Shown: positions 32,327 through 41,900 of the stretch, piece after piece
Position numbering within the stretch: position 1 is the first letter of the stretch
Layout: each line of letters starts with the position of its first letter
DNA from: Aromatoleum toluolicum
Lineage (GTDB): Bacteria; Pseudomonadota; Gammaproteobacteria; Burkholderiales; Rhodocyclaceae
DNA length: 46,384 nucleotides
Direction of reading: 5' to 3'
Assembly: GCF_012911005.2 (NCBI RefSeq)
Contig: NZ_WTVS01000046.1
Coordinates: 1 to 46,384, forward strand
Translations under genes and position numbers: made by a program
Notes under the pieces: model-generated
Databases searched by the model: none
What the model was told of the DNA's origin: nothing
Seen by the model: the letters and a program-made list of their open reading frames with translations, nothing else

Positions 32327-34107
32327 GGCGCGCTCGCCAGCGCAACGCGAAACAGGCCGCGGGCCGCATTCGACAACAGGATTGCCCGGGCGCGTGACAG
32401 GTCCGCCCGGGTCAGGCATTGCTCGCGTGCCTTCCCCTCGTCGAGCAGCTTGCGCCGATACACCCCGTCCAGCACGCCGCAGTGCAGCGGCGGGGTGAGC
32501 AGGCAGTCTCCGCCGAGATCCAGATACACATTGGTGCGGGCTCCTTCCGCAAGTTCGTCGCGTTCGTTGAAGAACAGCGTGTCGAAGTGCCCGTGCGCCA
32601 TCGCGGCGTTCAGTTCCGCATCGTAAAGCTCGCGCGCGGTCGTCTTGTGGTGCAGCAGGGGATCCCGGCTCGATATCCTGCGCTGCGAAATAACGACGGT
32701 CGGTGTCGCCGCCGCGCCGTCTCCGAGGGCGCCCGCCGATAGCGCGAAACTGCCGTCGGCGGCGAGCTCGACGCGCACGCGCTGCGGGCCGCTGAGCTCC
32801 TTCGCCTTGTCGATCAGCGCGCGCCGGATCGCGTCGATGTCCAGCGCGAAACCGAATGCCGCGGCGGATCGGACGAGTCGTCCGAAGTGACGGTCCAGCA
32901 GCGGATAGGGCTCGGCCGCAGCCGGCTCGCAGCGCAGCGTTTCGATGAGGCCGAAGGCCGACCGGAGATCGGTCAGGAAACGACCCTTGAGCAGTGACTC
33001 GGCCCATTCGGCAGCCGGCTCGGAATCGGCGACGATGCCGCTGCCCAGACCGAGCTGTGCATCGCCGTCGCGCCCCACCTCCAGCGTGCGGATCGGCACG
33101 CTGAAGCGGAAGTCGCCGTCGGGCGCGATCCATCCCAGCGCGCCGCAGTAGATGCCGCGCGGTGCGGCCTCGAGTTCGTGGATGATCTGCATCGCCCGGA
33201 TCTTCGGTGCGCCGGTGACCGAGCCGCACGGAAACAGCGCGCGGAACACCTCCACGAGGCTCGCCGTAACCGGTTCGGCAACGACCGTCGAAGTCATCTG
33301 CCACACACTCGGATAGGGCTCGATCTCGCACAGCCGTTCGACCCGCACGCCGCCGCTGGGTGCGAGACGGCCCAGGTCGTTGCGGATCAGGTCCACGATC
33401 ATGATGTTCTCGGCGCGATTCTTCTCCGACGAGGCGAGTGCCGCGGGATCGCTGTCACGCGCCGCGGTGCCCTTCATCGGACGGCAGCTCAGGCGATCGC
33501 CGCGACGTTCCACGAACAGCTCGGGCGAGCGCGAGAGTATTGCCCCGTCGGTATGTTGGATCAGCGCCCCGTGCCGTACCGGCTGCGCCGCGCGCAGGGC
33601 ACGGTAAAAGGCCAGAGGGGAGCCGTAGAGCCGTCCGCGCAGCGCGAAGGTGAAGTTCACCTGGTAGCAGTCGCCGGCGGCGATGTAGGCGCGGATCCGT
33701 TCGACGGCGCGGCCGTAGTCTTCCTCCGCGATTTCGCGCTGCAGGTCCATCAGCCCGCCAAGTCGTGTGTGCTCGTCGCACCGGGCCAGCGTCGCGGCGA
33801 TGCGCCCGTCGGTTTCGGCCGCGGACAGCCGTTCGGCCCGGCCGTACACCCATGCCGTCAGGAGCGGGGCGCCGTCGTCGTGCAGCAACCCGCGCAGGCG
33901 GGGTTCGAGCGCTTGCCCCAGTTCGTAACAGGCAGCAACCGCCACCCATTTCCCGCGCCGGCGAGCACGCTCGATGGCGTCGAAGGTGTTGTCGAGCTCG
34001 CCTGCGCCCATGCAGCGGATGGTCTCCTCCGGCTCGGACAGCAGAAGGTCGCCGTGGCCGTGCTGGTTGTCGTCGAACAGGGCGAATTCATGTGCGGAGT
34101 CGATCAT
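32323..34107 (-). CDS. pabB: Fused aminodeoxychorismate synthase component I and aminodeoxychorismate lyase (PabB-PabC)
   Basis: A 594-residue bifunctional enzyme for p-aminobenzoate and folate synthesis. Residues 1 to about 375 form the chorismate-binding domain, with typical PabB blocks: CYQVNFTFALRG, LSRSPELFVERRGDRLSCRPMKGTAARD, EKNRAENIMIVDLIRNDLGRLAPSG, FPCGSVTGAPKIRAMQIIHELE and RGIYCGALGWIAPDGDFRFSVPIRTL. About residues 395-594 are a class IV PLP aminotransferase-like (PabC) domain, with the PLP Lys in LLHHKTT and the E-x-x-R-x-N block ELAEGARTNVYL. A PabA glutaminase partner is not in this window. The ATG at 34107 has only a weak ribosome site. The gene is divergent from the diguanylate cyclase gene. 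Confidence 0.93.
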   Translation of the reverse strand: MIDSAHEFALFDDNQHGHGDLLLSEPEETIRCMGAGELDNTFDAIERARRRGKWVAVAACYELGQALEPRLRGLLHDDGAPLLTAWVYGRAERLSAAETDGRIAATLARCDEHTRLGGLMDLQREIAEEDYGRAVERIRAYIAAGDCYQVNFTFALRGRLYGSPLAFYRALRAAQPVRHGALIQHTDGAILSRSPELFVERRGDRLSCRPMKGTAARDSDPAALASSEKNRAENIMIVDLIRNDLGRLAPSGGVRVERLCEIEPYPSVWQMTSTVVAEPVTASLVEVFRALFPCGSVTGAPKIRAMQIIHELEAAPRGIYCGALGWIAPDGDFRFSVPIRTLEVGRDGDAQLGLGSGIVADSEPAAEWAESLLKGRFLTDLRSAFGLIETLRCEPAAAEPYPLLDRHFGRLVRSAAAFGFALDIDAIRRALIDKAKELSGPQRVRVELAADGSFALSAGALGDGAAATPTVVISQRRISSRDPLLHHKTTARELYDAELNAAMAHGHFDTLFFNERDELAEGARTNVYLDLGGDCLLTPPLHCGVLDGVYRRKLLDEGKAREQCLTRADLSRARAILLSNAARGLFRVALASAP

Positions 34108-34256
34108 TGTTGCGCGGGTTGCGGCGGAGGTCGGGAAGCGGGGCGGGGGAGGGCATGTTAGCGCAACCGCGCTTCCGGTCGCACATGGCGGTTGTTGCCC
34201 CACATCTGGAGCGGGTGCGGGTCAAAGTCCCCGTCCGATGTCGTGAAATAATTTAT

Positions 34257-34284
34257 TTGGCATCGCTGGCGGCGTATCTACTAT
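34257..34284 (+). promoter_or_regulatory. Candidate promoter of the diguanylate cyclase gene
   Basis: TTGGCA (34257-34262), a 16-bp spacer and TACTAT (34279-34284) lie in an AT-rich patch 51-78 nt upstream of the start. The match is good for this GC-rich genome. Confidence 0.5.
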
Positions 34285-34334
34285 CATTGCGGTATGCGCA
34301 CGGATTCTCCTCGTTTTCCGGATTTCAAGGGCTG

Positions 34335-35576
34335 ATGGCTTTCCCCCGCAAGTCATTGACGATCTTCCTGGTGGCTGCGTTCGTGTTGCTCACGGCGGTA
34401 GGGCTCTGGATGCTCGATGGAGTGTTCGCCGCCGACGGTTTCGGCGATGCCGCGGGGGGAGGGAACATCTTTGTTCCTTTTTTCGGCTTATCCATCGTGT
34501 TGCTCGCGGTAGTCGTCGCGTGGGCAGTGTGGCCCCTGTTGCGCCCGGCCGGCGCGTCGCCGCACATCGGCTCGGATGAGCCGGGAACGGTCTTCCCGCG
34601 GCCCGTCGACTTGTCCTCTGGCGAGATCCCGGACTTCAGCCATGTGGAGATCCCGGTTAGCGAGTACGCGCTGGAAACCTACAAGGCGGCTGTCGATCAC
34701 GCACCGGCCGCGATCATGATCACCAACAATCGCGGCCGGATCGAATACGTGAACGAGGCCTTCCTGAAGACGTCGGGGTATTCGCGCAGGGAGATCCTCG
34801 GTCGCAGTCCCGCGATGTTCGGCGCCGGGCATACGCGCAGCGAGGTCTATGCCGACCTGTGGCAGACGATCCTGTCGGGCCGCGTATGGCGGGGCGAGGT
34901 GTGCAACCGCCGGAAGAGCGGTGAGGAATATTGGGAGAACATGGCGATCTCGCCGCTGCGGGACCGTTTCGGCCGGGTGTCGCATTTCGTCGCGGTGCGC
35001 GAGGACATTACCGAGCGCAAGGGGCGCGAGGACGGCCTGCGCCAGCTGGCGCAGGTCGACGCGCTGACGGGCATCGCGAATCGCCGCCATCTGATCGAGC
35101 GCGCCGAGCAGGAGCGGCGGCGGGCCGAGCGATTCGGCCAGCCCTTGGCGCTGCTGATGGTGGATATCGATTATTTCAAGACAATCAACGACGAACACGG
35201 ACATGCCGTCGGCGACCAGGCGATCAGGATGGTCGCGCAGACCTGCGCCGTGAGCGTGCGCGAGATCGACGTCGTCGGGCGCTATGGCGGCGAGGAGTTC
35301 GTGATCGTGCTGCCGGGGACGCTGCCGGAGGGTGCGCGCGAACTTGCGGACCGTTTGCGGCAGCAGATCGCGGCCATCGAGATCGTGGGGGCGGACGGCG
35401 CGCCCATCGGTGTCACGGTGAGTATCGGCTTCGCGGCTTTCGAATCCGGCGACGAGCTGGAGCAGTTGCTGGCGGCGGCGGATGCGGCGTTGTACCGGGC
35501 GAAGAGCCTGGGGCGCAACTGCGTGGTGGCGGTCACGGATTTTCTGCGCAGGGAGCCGCCGGGCGACGTGCAGTGA
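34335..35576 (+). CDS. Membrane PAS-GGDEF diguanylate cyclase
   Basis: A 413-residue signalling enzyme. It has two membrane helices (about 8-30 and 45-68), a PAS domain (about 118-235: AAVDHAPAAIMITNNRGRIEYVNEAFLKTSGYSRREILGRSPAMF plus its PAC end AVREDITERKGRE), and a GGDEF domain (about 245-405). The active site reads G318-G-E-E-F322, which is catalytically competent. The RxxD inhibitory site is present (R309-E-I-D312), so product feedback is expected. It makes cyclic di-GMP from two GTP in response to a signal sensed by the PAS or membrane part. The ATG at 34335 has AAGGG upstream and puts the first helix at the N-terminus; an open frame extends far upstream across pabB but is not real. 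Confidence 0.92.
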   Translation: MAFPRKSLTIFLVAAFVLLTAVGLWMLDGVFAADGFGDAAGGGNIFVPFFGLSIVLLAVVVAWAVWPLLRPAGASPHIGSDEPGTVFPRPVDLSSGEIPDFSHVEIPVSEYALETYKAAVDHAPAAIMITNNRGRIEYVNEAFLKTSGYSRREILGRSPAMFGAGHTRSEVYADLWQTILSGRVWRGEVCNRRKSGEEYWENMAISPLRDRFGRVSHFVAVREDITERKGREDGLRQLAQVDALTGIANRRHLIERAEQERRRAERFGQPLALLMVDIDYFKTINDEHGHAVGDQAIRMVAQTCAVSVREIDVVGRYGGEEFVIVLPGTLPEGARELADRLRQQIAAIEIVGADGAPIGVTVSIGFAAFESGDELEQLLAAADAALYRAKSLGRNCVVAVTDFLRREPPGDVQ

Positions 35577-35581
35577 CGTAT

Positions 35582-35607
35582 GGCGGTGCGCGGCAGCGTG
35601 CGCCGCC
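35582..35607. terminator. Hairpin between the convergent dgc and dnaE2 genes
   Basis: Two 10-nt arms (35582-35591 and 35598-35607) pair at 8 of 10 positions around a 6-nt loop, filling the 32-nt gap between the two stop codons. No T-run is present, so it may act as a weak bidirectional terminator. Confidence 0.45.
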
Positions 35608-35608
35608 G

Positions 35609-38600
35609 TCAGTGGAAGTCGCGGCTTTGTGCGTCGAGCGCGCCGAGCAGCGCGGAATGATCGACGACGCGGCTCGCCAGCAGGTGCGTGACATCGCCCT
35701 GGCGGCTGATCTGGCCGAACACTCCCAGTAGGCGCGCGCCGAGCAGTTCCCGGCGCTGGCGTTCGATGAGTTCGGGCCGGACGATCACGTTGGCGAGCCC
35801 CGTTTCGTCCTCGATGGTCATGAACAGCGTTCCCTTCGCGGTGCCCGGCCGCTGGCGGCAGGTCACGATGCCGGCGGCCCGGGCGAGCTTGCGGTCGGGG
35901 CAGGCGGAGATTTCCGCGGCGGTGAGGAAGCGCATCGCGCTGAGCCGCTCGCGCAGCAGCGCGAGGGGATGGCGGCCGAGCGTGAAACCCAGCCGGGCGT
36001 AGTCGGCAACCAGTTCCTGTGCTTCGCTCGGCGGCGCGATTGCCGCGGCGCTCTCCAGCACCGGCGCGCCATGCAGCACGCCTTCCTCCGGCTGGCCGCC
36101 CGCGGCCTGCCAGAGCGCCTGGCGGCGGTGGCCGGCGAGCCCTGCCAGCGCGCCGGCGGTGGCGAGCAGCCTGAGTTCGCGGGCATCGAGCGCGGCGCGC
36201 AGCGCGAGATCGTCCACGCCGGCGAAGGGGTGCATGCTGTGTGCCGCGGCGATCCGTGCCGCGGCGTCGGCGTTGAACCCCTTGATCATGCGCAGCCCCA
36301 GGCGCACCGCGGGCAGCTCCGTGCCGTCCTCGGGTTCGAGCGTGCAGTCCCAGTCGCTGGCGCGCACGTCGGTGCCGCGTACCGTCACGCCGTGCCGGCG
36401 GGCATCCTGGATCAACTGTGAAGGGGAATAGAACCCCATCGGCTGGCTGTTGAGCAGCGCGCAGAGGAACACGGCGGGTTCGAAGCGCTTGATCCAGGCG
36501 GAGAAATACACCAGCAGCGCGAAGCTTGCGGCGTGCGATTCGGGAAAGCCGTAGCTGCCGAAACCTTCGATCTGGTTGCACAGGCGTTCGGCGAACTCTG
36601 CCCGGTAGCCGCGATCGGCCATGCCGGCAAGCAGTTGCGCGCGGTAGCGCTCGAGCTCGCCCTGGCGGCGCCAGGCGCCCATCGCGCGGCGCAGCTGGTC
36701 GGCATCGCCGGGGGTGAAGCCGGCCGCGACCACGGCGAGCTGCATGACCTGTTCCTGGAAGATCGGCACGCCCAGCGTGCGCTCGAGCACGTGGCGCACG
36801 CCGTCGTCCTGCGGTGCACCGGGATCGCGGCGTTCCGGGCGCGGATAGTCGATTTCCTCGCCGCGTTCCTTGCGGGTGCGCGCTTCGAGGTAGGGATGGA
36901 CCATGCCGCCCTGGATCGGCCCGGGGCGCACGATCGCGACTTCGACGACGAGATCGTAGAAGCGGCGGGGCCTGAGGCGCGGCAGCATGGTCATCTGGGC
37001 GCGCGATTCGACCTGGAAGACGCCGACGGAGTCGGCCGCGGACAGCATGTCGTACACGGCATCGACTTCGCGCGGGATGTCGGCGAGGGTGAACGCCCGC
37101 CCGTGCCGTGCGGACATCAGCGCGAGGCCGCGGCGCAGGGCCGAGAGCATGCCGAGGGCGAGGACGTCGACCTTGAGCAGTCCGAGGGTGTCGAGGTCGT
37201 CCTTGTCCCACTGGATCACCGTGCGTTCGGGCATCGCGGCGTTCTCGATCGGCACCAGTTCGTCGAGGCGGCCGCGGGCGATGACGAAGCCGCCGACATG
37301 CTGCGAGAGGTGGCGCGGAAAGCCGATCAGTTCCTCGGTGAGGGCGGCGAGCCGCCGGACGGTCGGGCTGTCGGGATCGAGGCCGGCATCGCGCAGGCGT
37401 TCCGGCAGGATACGGCGGCCGTCGAACCAGAAGTGGTCGCGCGTGAGCCGCTCGATCTGCGCCGGCGGGAAGCCGAGGGCGCGGCCGACGTCGCGCAGGG
37501 CGCTGCGTGCGCGGTAGCGGATGACCGTGGCCGCGAGCGCGGCCCGTTCGCGGCCGTACTTGGAGTACAGGTACTGGATGACCTCCTCGCGCCGGTCATG
37601 CTCGAAATCGACGTCGATGTCGGGCGGTTCGTTGCGCTCCTTCGAGATGAAGCGCTCGACCAGCATGATGCCGAGCCGGGGATCGACTTCGGTGATGCCG
37701 AGCGCCCAGCACACGACCGAGTTGGCCGCCGAGCCGCGCCCCTGGCACAGGATCCCGCGGCTGCGGGCGAAGCGCACAATGTCGTGTACGGTGAGGAAAT
37801 AGGCTTCGAAGCCGAGTTCGGCGATCAGCGCGAGTTCGTGTTCGATCTGTTTTCGTACCCGCGGGGGAACGTCGCCGTCCGGGCGATAACGCCAGCGCAG
37901 GCCGTCCTCGACCAAACGGCGCAGCCAGCCCGACGGGGTTTCGCCGTCCGGGACGAGCTCGGCGGGGTATTCGTAGCGCAGTTCGTCGAGCTGGAATCGG
38001 CAGCGCGTGGCGATGCGCAGGGTCTCCGCGAGCAGTTCCGGCGGGTAGCGGCGGGCGAGGGTGCTGCGCTCGTGCAGGCGGCGTTCGGCGTTCGCCGCGA
38101 GCCGGGAGCCGGCTTCGGCGACGGTGGAGTGGAGACGGATCGCGGCGAGCACGTCGGCAAGCGGCCGTCGAGCGGCTTCGTGCAGCAGCGCGCCCGTGGC
38201 CGCGACGGGACGGAGGCCGGCTTCGCGGGCGGCTGCCAGCAGGCTCGCAAGCCGTCCGGCATCGTCCGGTCCGCAGGCGAGTTCGACGGCGAGCCAGGCC
38301 GAGCCGGGAAAGCGCCCGTCGAGCCAGCGGCCGTCCGCAACGAGGGCGGCATGGTCGGGCGTCCCCTCGGGCGGCACGAGCAGGGCGAGACAGCCCGGCA
38401 GGCCGTCTTCGAGATCGGCGCGGGTCAGGCGATATTCGCCCTTGTCGGCGGCACGCCGCCCGAGGCTGATGAGGCGCGAGAGCCGGCCGTACGCGGCGCG
38501 GTCGGTGGCGAGCAGGACGATGCGGGGACCGTCGGCGAGGCGGATCTCGGTGCCGATGATGAGGTGCAGCGGCAGCGCCTGGCGCCGGATCTCCTGGTGT

Positions 38601-38788
38601 GCGCGCACGACGCCGGCGAGCGAGCACTCGTCGGTGATCGCCAGCGCGGTGTAGCCCAGTCCGGCCGCCTGTGCGGCGAGCTCCTCGGGGTGCGAGGCGC
38701 CGCGCTGGAAGCTGAAATTGCTCAGGCAGTGGAGTTCCGCGTATTGCGCTTCGCCGGGTGGGGCAGGAAGGACTGATTGGCTGTACAT
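35609..38788 (-). CDS. dnaE2: DnaE2 (ImuC), error-prone DNA polymerase III alpha subunit
   Basis: A 1059-residue translesion polymerase. The PHP domain starts YAELHCLSNFSFQRGASHPEELAAQAAGLGYTALAITDECSLAGVVRAH, a hallmark of DnaE2. The polymerase core has CQGRGSAANSVVCWALGITEVDP and the catalytic aspartates in PDIDVDFEHDRREEVIQYLYSKYG. Further blocks are FGSYGFPESHAASFALLVY and the C-terminal OB fold, without the DnaE1 tau-binding tail. Known role: SOS-induced mutagenesis with ImuA and ImuB, neither of which is adjacent here. The start at 38788 is the last possible start before the conserved core. A LexA box covers it, and a -10 element just upstream suggests a leaderless mRNA. Confidence 0.93.
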   Translation of the reverse strand: MYSQSVLPAPPGEAQYAELHCLSNFSFQRGASHPEELAAQAAGLGYTALAITDECSLAGVVRAHQEIRRQALPLHLIIGTEIRLADGPRIVLLATDRAAYGRLSRLISLGRRAADKGEYRLTRADLEDGLPGCLALLVPPEGTPDHAALVADGRWLDGRFPGSAWLAVELACGPDDAGRLASLLAAAREAGLRPVAATGALLHEAARRPLADVLAAIRLHSTVAEAGSRLAANAERRLHERSTLARRYPPELLAETLRIATRCRFQLDELRYEYPAELVPDGETPSGWLRRLVEDGLRWRYRPDGDVPPRVRKQIEHELALIAELGFEAYFLTVHDIVRFARSRGILCQGRGSAANSVVCWALGITEVDPRLGIMLVERFISKERNEPPDIDVDFEHDRREEVIQYLYSKYGRERAALAATVIRYRARSALRDVGRALGFPPAQIERLTRDHFWFDGRRILPERLRDAGLDPDSPTVRRLAALTEELIGFPRHLSQHVGGFVIARGRLDELVPIENAAMPERTVIQWDKDDLDTLGLLKVDVLALGMLSALRRGLALMSARHGRAFTLADIPREVDAVYDMLSAADSVGVFQVESRAQMTMLPRLRPRRFYDLVVEVAIVRPGPIQGGMVHPYLEARTRKERGEEIDYPRPERRDPGAPQDDGVRHVLERTLGVPIFQEQVMQLAVVAAGFTPGDADQLRRAMGAWRRQGELERYRAQLLAGMADRGYRAEFAERLCNQIEGFGSYGFPESHAASFALLVYFSAWIKRFEPAVFLCALLNSQPMGFYSPSQLIQDARRHGVTVRGTDVRASDWDCTLEPEDGTELPAVRLGLRMIKGFNADAAARIAAAHSMHPFAGVDDLALRAALDARELRLLATAGALAGLAGHRRQALWQAAGGQPEEGVLHGAPVLESAAAIAPPSEAQELVADYARLGFTLGRHPLALLRERLSAMRFLTAAEISACPDRKLARAAGIVTCRQRPGTAKGTLFMTIEDETGLANVIVRPELIERQRRELLGARLLGVFGQISRQGDVTHLLASRVVDHSALLGALDAQSRDFH

Positions 38789-38800
38789 AAATACAGTATA
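38781..38800 (-). promoter_or_regulatory. LexA (SOS) box and -10 element over the dnaE2 start codon
   Basis: CTGTACATAAATACAG (38781-38796) is an exact CTGT-N8-ACAG LexA box. It includes the dnaE2 ATG (38788-38786). TATACT on the minus strand (38800-38795) overlaps the box and would start transcription at or next to the ATG. LexA bound here would block RNA polymerase directly. Confidence 0.85.
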
Positions 38801-38945
38801 AACTTCATGCGCCGGATTGCCCGCCTGCATGCCGCGATGCGCTGCCCGCGCCGGATGCGGATGACGATTGGTCGTGCGAATGTCATGTGTTTGGCCTAAC
38901 ATGCCGTAGACTCGGTGTGCAGCGCAGGGACGGAGCCGTAAGCGG

Positions 38946-41900
38946 ATGAGCAAGCGAACCCTGGTGTTTCCCTTGACGGTCATCCTGATCGGCCTGGCCG
39001 TTGCCTTGGGCGTCGCCCGTCAGATGGCGGAGACGAACCGGCAGACCGCGAACGCCCGTTTCGACGCGCTCGCCACCCGGACCACCACCGCTCTGGTGGC
39101 GCGTTTCCAGACCTTCGAGTACGGCTTGAGGGGCGCGCGCGGCGCGATCATCGGGGCCGGCAGCGAATCGATACCGCGGAAGCGCTTCCTGCAATACACG
39201 CAGTCGCGCGAGGCCGACAGGGAATTCCCGGGTGCGCGCGGCTTCGGTTTCATCCGCCGCGTGGATCCTGCCGACGAGGCAGAGTTCGTCGCCGCCGTGC
39301 GCCGCGACGGCAGGCCGGATTTCCGGGTCATGCAGTTCGCGCCGCACGTGGGCGAGCGCTTCGTCATCCTGCATGTCGAGCCGGAGGCGAACAACCGCGA
39401 ATCGATCGGGCTCGACATTGCATCCGAACTGAACCGCCGCACGGCCGCGTTGGCCGCGGTTCGTACCGGGCGGCCCGTGCTGACCTCGCCGCTGACGCTG
39501 TTGCAGGCGATGGGCAAGCCCGAGCGCGCCTTCCTCTTGCTCCTGCCCGTTTACCGTGGCGGATACCAGCCTGCGACGCCGGAAGAACGCTGGAATGCGC
39601 TGCTGGGGTGGGTCTATGCGCCGCTGATCATCGACGAGGTGCTGGCGGATTTCGACTTTCGCGGCGGCGAATTCGCGGTGTCGATCTACGACGCCGCCTA
39701 CGCAGAGCAGCCGTTCCGCTTCTACGCATCGCCGGGGAGCGATCACGAGACTGTCGCAGGGCTGATCAGGAAGCTGCCGGTGGAGCTGTACGGCCGCGAA
39801 TGGTTCGTCGAGGTCAGGGCGCTGGCGCCCTTCCACAAGGCGTTGAGCCTGCCGGATCCGCGCTGGTCTGCGGCGGGCATCCTCGCGCTGTCCGCCCTGC
39901 TCGCGAGTCTTGCCTACATCTATCTGCAGAATGTGCAGCGCAGCATCGGTGCGAGTGCCGAGGAAGCACGCCACGCCGCGCTCGTGGAGCAGGGCGCGCG
40001 CCAGCAGCGCATCGCCGAGCGGCTGCAGCTCGCGACCGAAGCCGCCGGGATGGGGGTGGCGGAATACCGCTGCGAGGACGGGCGCCTGAGCTGGGATGAT
40101 CGTCTCCGCGACATCTACGGTCTATCCGCGGACGATTTCCCGATGCGAGTGGAGGACTGGCTGTCGCACGTATCCGAGAATGACCGTGGGGAAGTCGGCG
40201 TGGCATTCGATCGAGCACTGAAGGGCGGGACCTTCGACGCCAGCTTCCGTATCGAGCGCCCGGACGGCACGGAGCGCATCGTACGCTCGCTCGGACGCGC
40301 ACAGCGGAGTGCAACGGGCGAAACACTGCGGGTGGTGAGCGTCACGCTGGATGTGACCGAGCAGCGGCAGAACGAGGAGGCTCTGCGACAAAGCGAGCGT
40401 TTCCTGAGTGCGGTCACCGGGAGCATTCCGACGATGATCTCGTATTGGGACGAAAGGCTGCGATGCCGCTTCGCGAACCGCGCGCTGCTGGAGTTTCTCG
40501 GCAAGCCTGCCGTTTCGGTGAGCAATGCGCCGATGGAGTTTGTGTTCGAACGCTCCCTGTACGAGACGAGCCGGCCGTACGTCGAGGATGCGCTCGCGGG
40601 ACAGCCACAGAAGTTCGAGGCGAGCTTGGCCGACGATCGGAGCGGAGGCGTAAAGCACCTGTGGTGGCATCTGGTTCCCGATCACGACGATGGACGCGTT
40701 CGCGGCGTGTACGCAGTGGTAGCGGACGTGAGTGAATTGAAGGAGGCGCAGATCCGCCTGGAAGAGCTGAACTTCGAACTCACCCGCCAGTCGGAGCTCG
40801 CCGAGGCGGGGAGCCGCGCCAAGAGCGCGTTCCTCGCGAACATGAGCCACGAGATCCGCACCCCGATGAACGCGGTGCTCGGCCTGGCGTACCTGCTGGA
40901 ACGGGCCGAACTGCCGCCGGCCGCGCGCGAGCTGGCACGCAAGATCCAGCGGGCGGGCCGTTCGTTGCTGGGTATCCTCAACGACATTCTGGACTTCTCG
41001 AAGATCGAGGCGCATCGGCTCGACATCGAGGATCAGCCCTTCCGCCTCGCAGAGGTGCTCGACGAGCTGGCGAGCACGATGGCGTACGCGTGCGAGGGTA
41101 AACCGGTGGAGGTCGCGGTCTTTCCGCCGCCACCCGGTACGGATTTCCTCATGGGCGACGCGCTGCGCCTGCGGCAGGTGCTGACCAATCTCGCGAGCAA
41201 TGCCATCAAGTTTACGGAGCGGGGCGAGGTGATGCTGCGTGTCGCGCTGGCGGGCCGCGACGGCGATCGCCTGCGCCTGCGCTTCAGCGTGTCGGATACC
41301 GGGATCGGTATCCCGCCCGAGAAACAGGAAGAGATCTTCTCCCCCTTCAGTCAGGCGGATACCTCGACGAGCCGGCGATTCGGCGGAACCGGCCTCGGTC
41401 TGGCGATCAGCCGGCAGCTCGTCGGACTGATGGGCGGGCAGCTTGGCTTGCGCAGCGAACCGGGGCAGGGTAGCGAGTTTTTCTTCGAGCTGCCGTTCGC
41501 GCTTGCCGAACGGCCTGCCGCGCCACCGCCCGCGCTTCTCCCGCAGCGGGTGCTGATCGTCGATGACCATCCGCTGGCGCGCGAGACCCTGGGGGCGATT
41601 GTGATGGCGCTGGGGTGGACGGCTGAATTCGCCGATTCGGGCCCGGCGGCGATCGAGGTTGCGCGGGCGCGCCTGGACGCCGGTCAGCCGTTCGACATCG
41701 TGCTGCTCGACTGGCGCATGCCGGGCATGGACGGACTGGCGACGGCCGCCGCCATGCGTGTCATGACCGGCAGCGAAGCGCAGCCGGTCATCGTGATGGT
41801 GACGGCGGCCGATCGGGAAGCGCTGCACAGGCATCCGGACAGCCACTTCGCCGACCGCGTCCTGACCAAGCCGGTGACGGGTACGACCTTGCTCGAAGCG

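Noticed and set aside
36533-38776. 747-aa open frame opposite dnaE2
   Set aside because: Antisense shadow of dnaE2 with biased composition and no domain.
35609-38788. DnaE1, the replicative polymerase
   Set aside because: The N-terminal HCLSNFSFQRGASHPEEL block, the length of 1059 aa and the LexA box all fit DnaE2.
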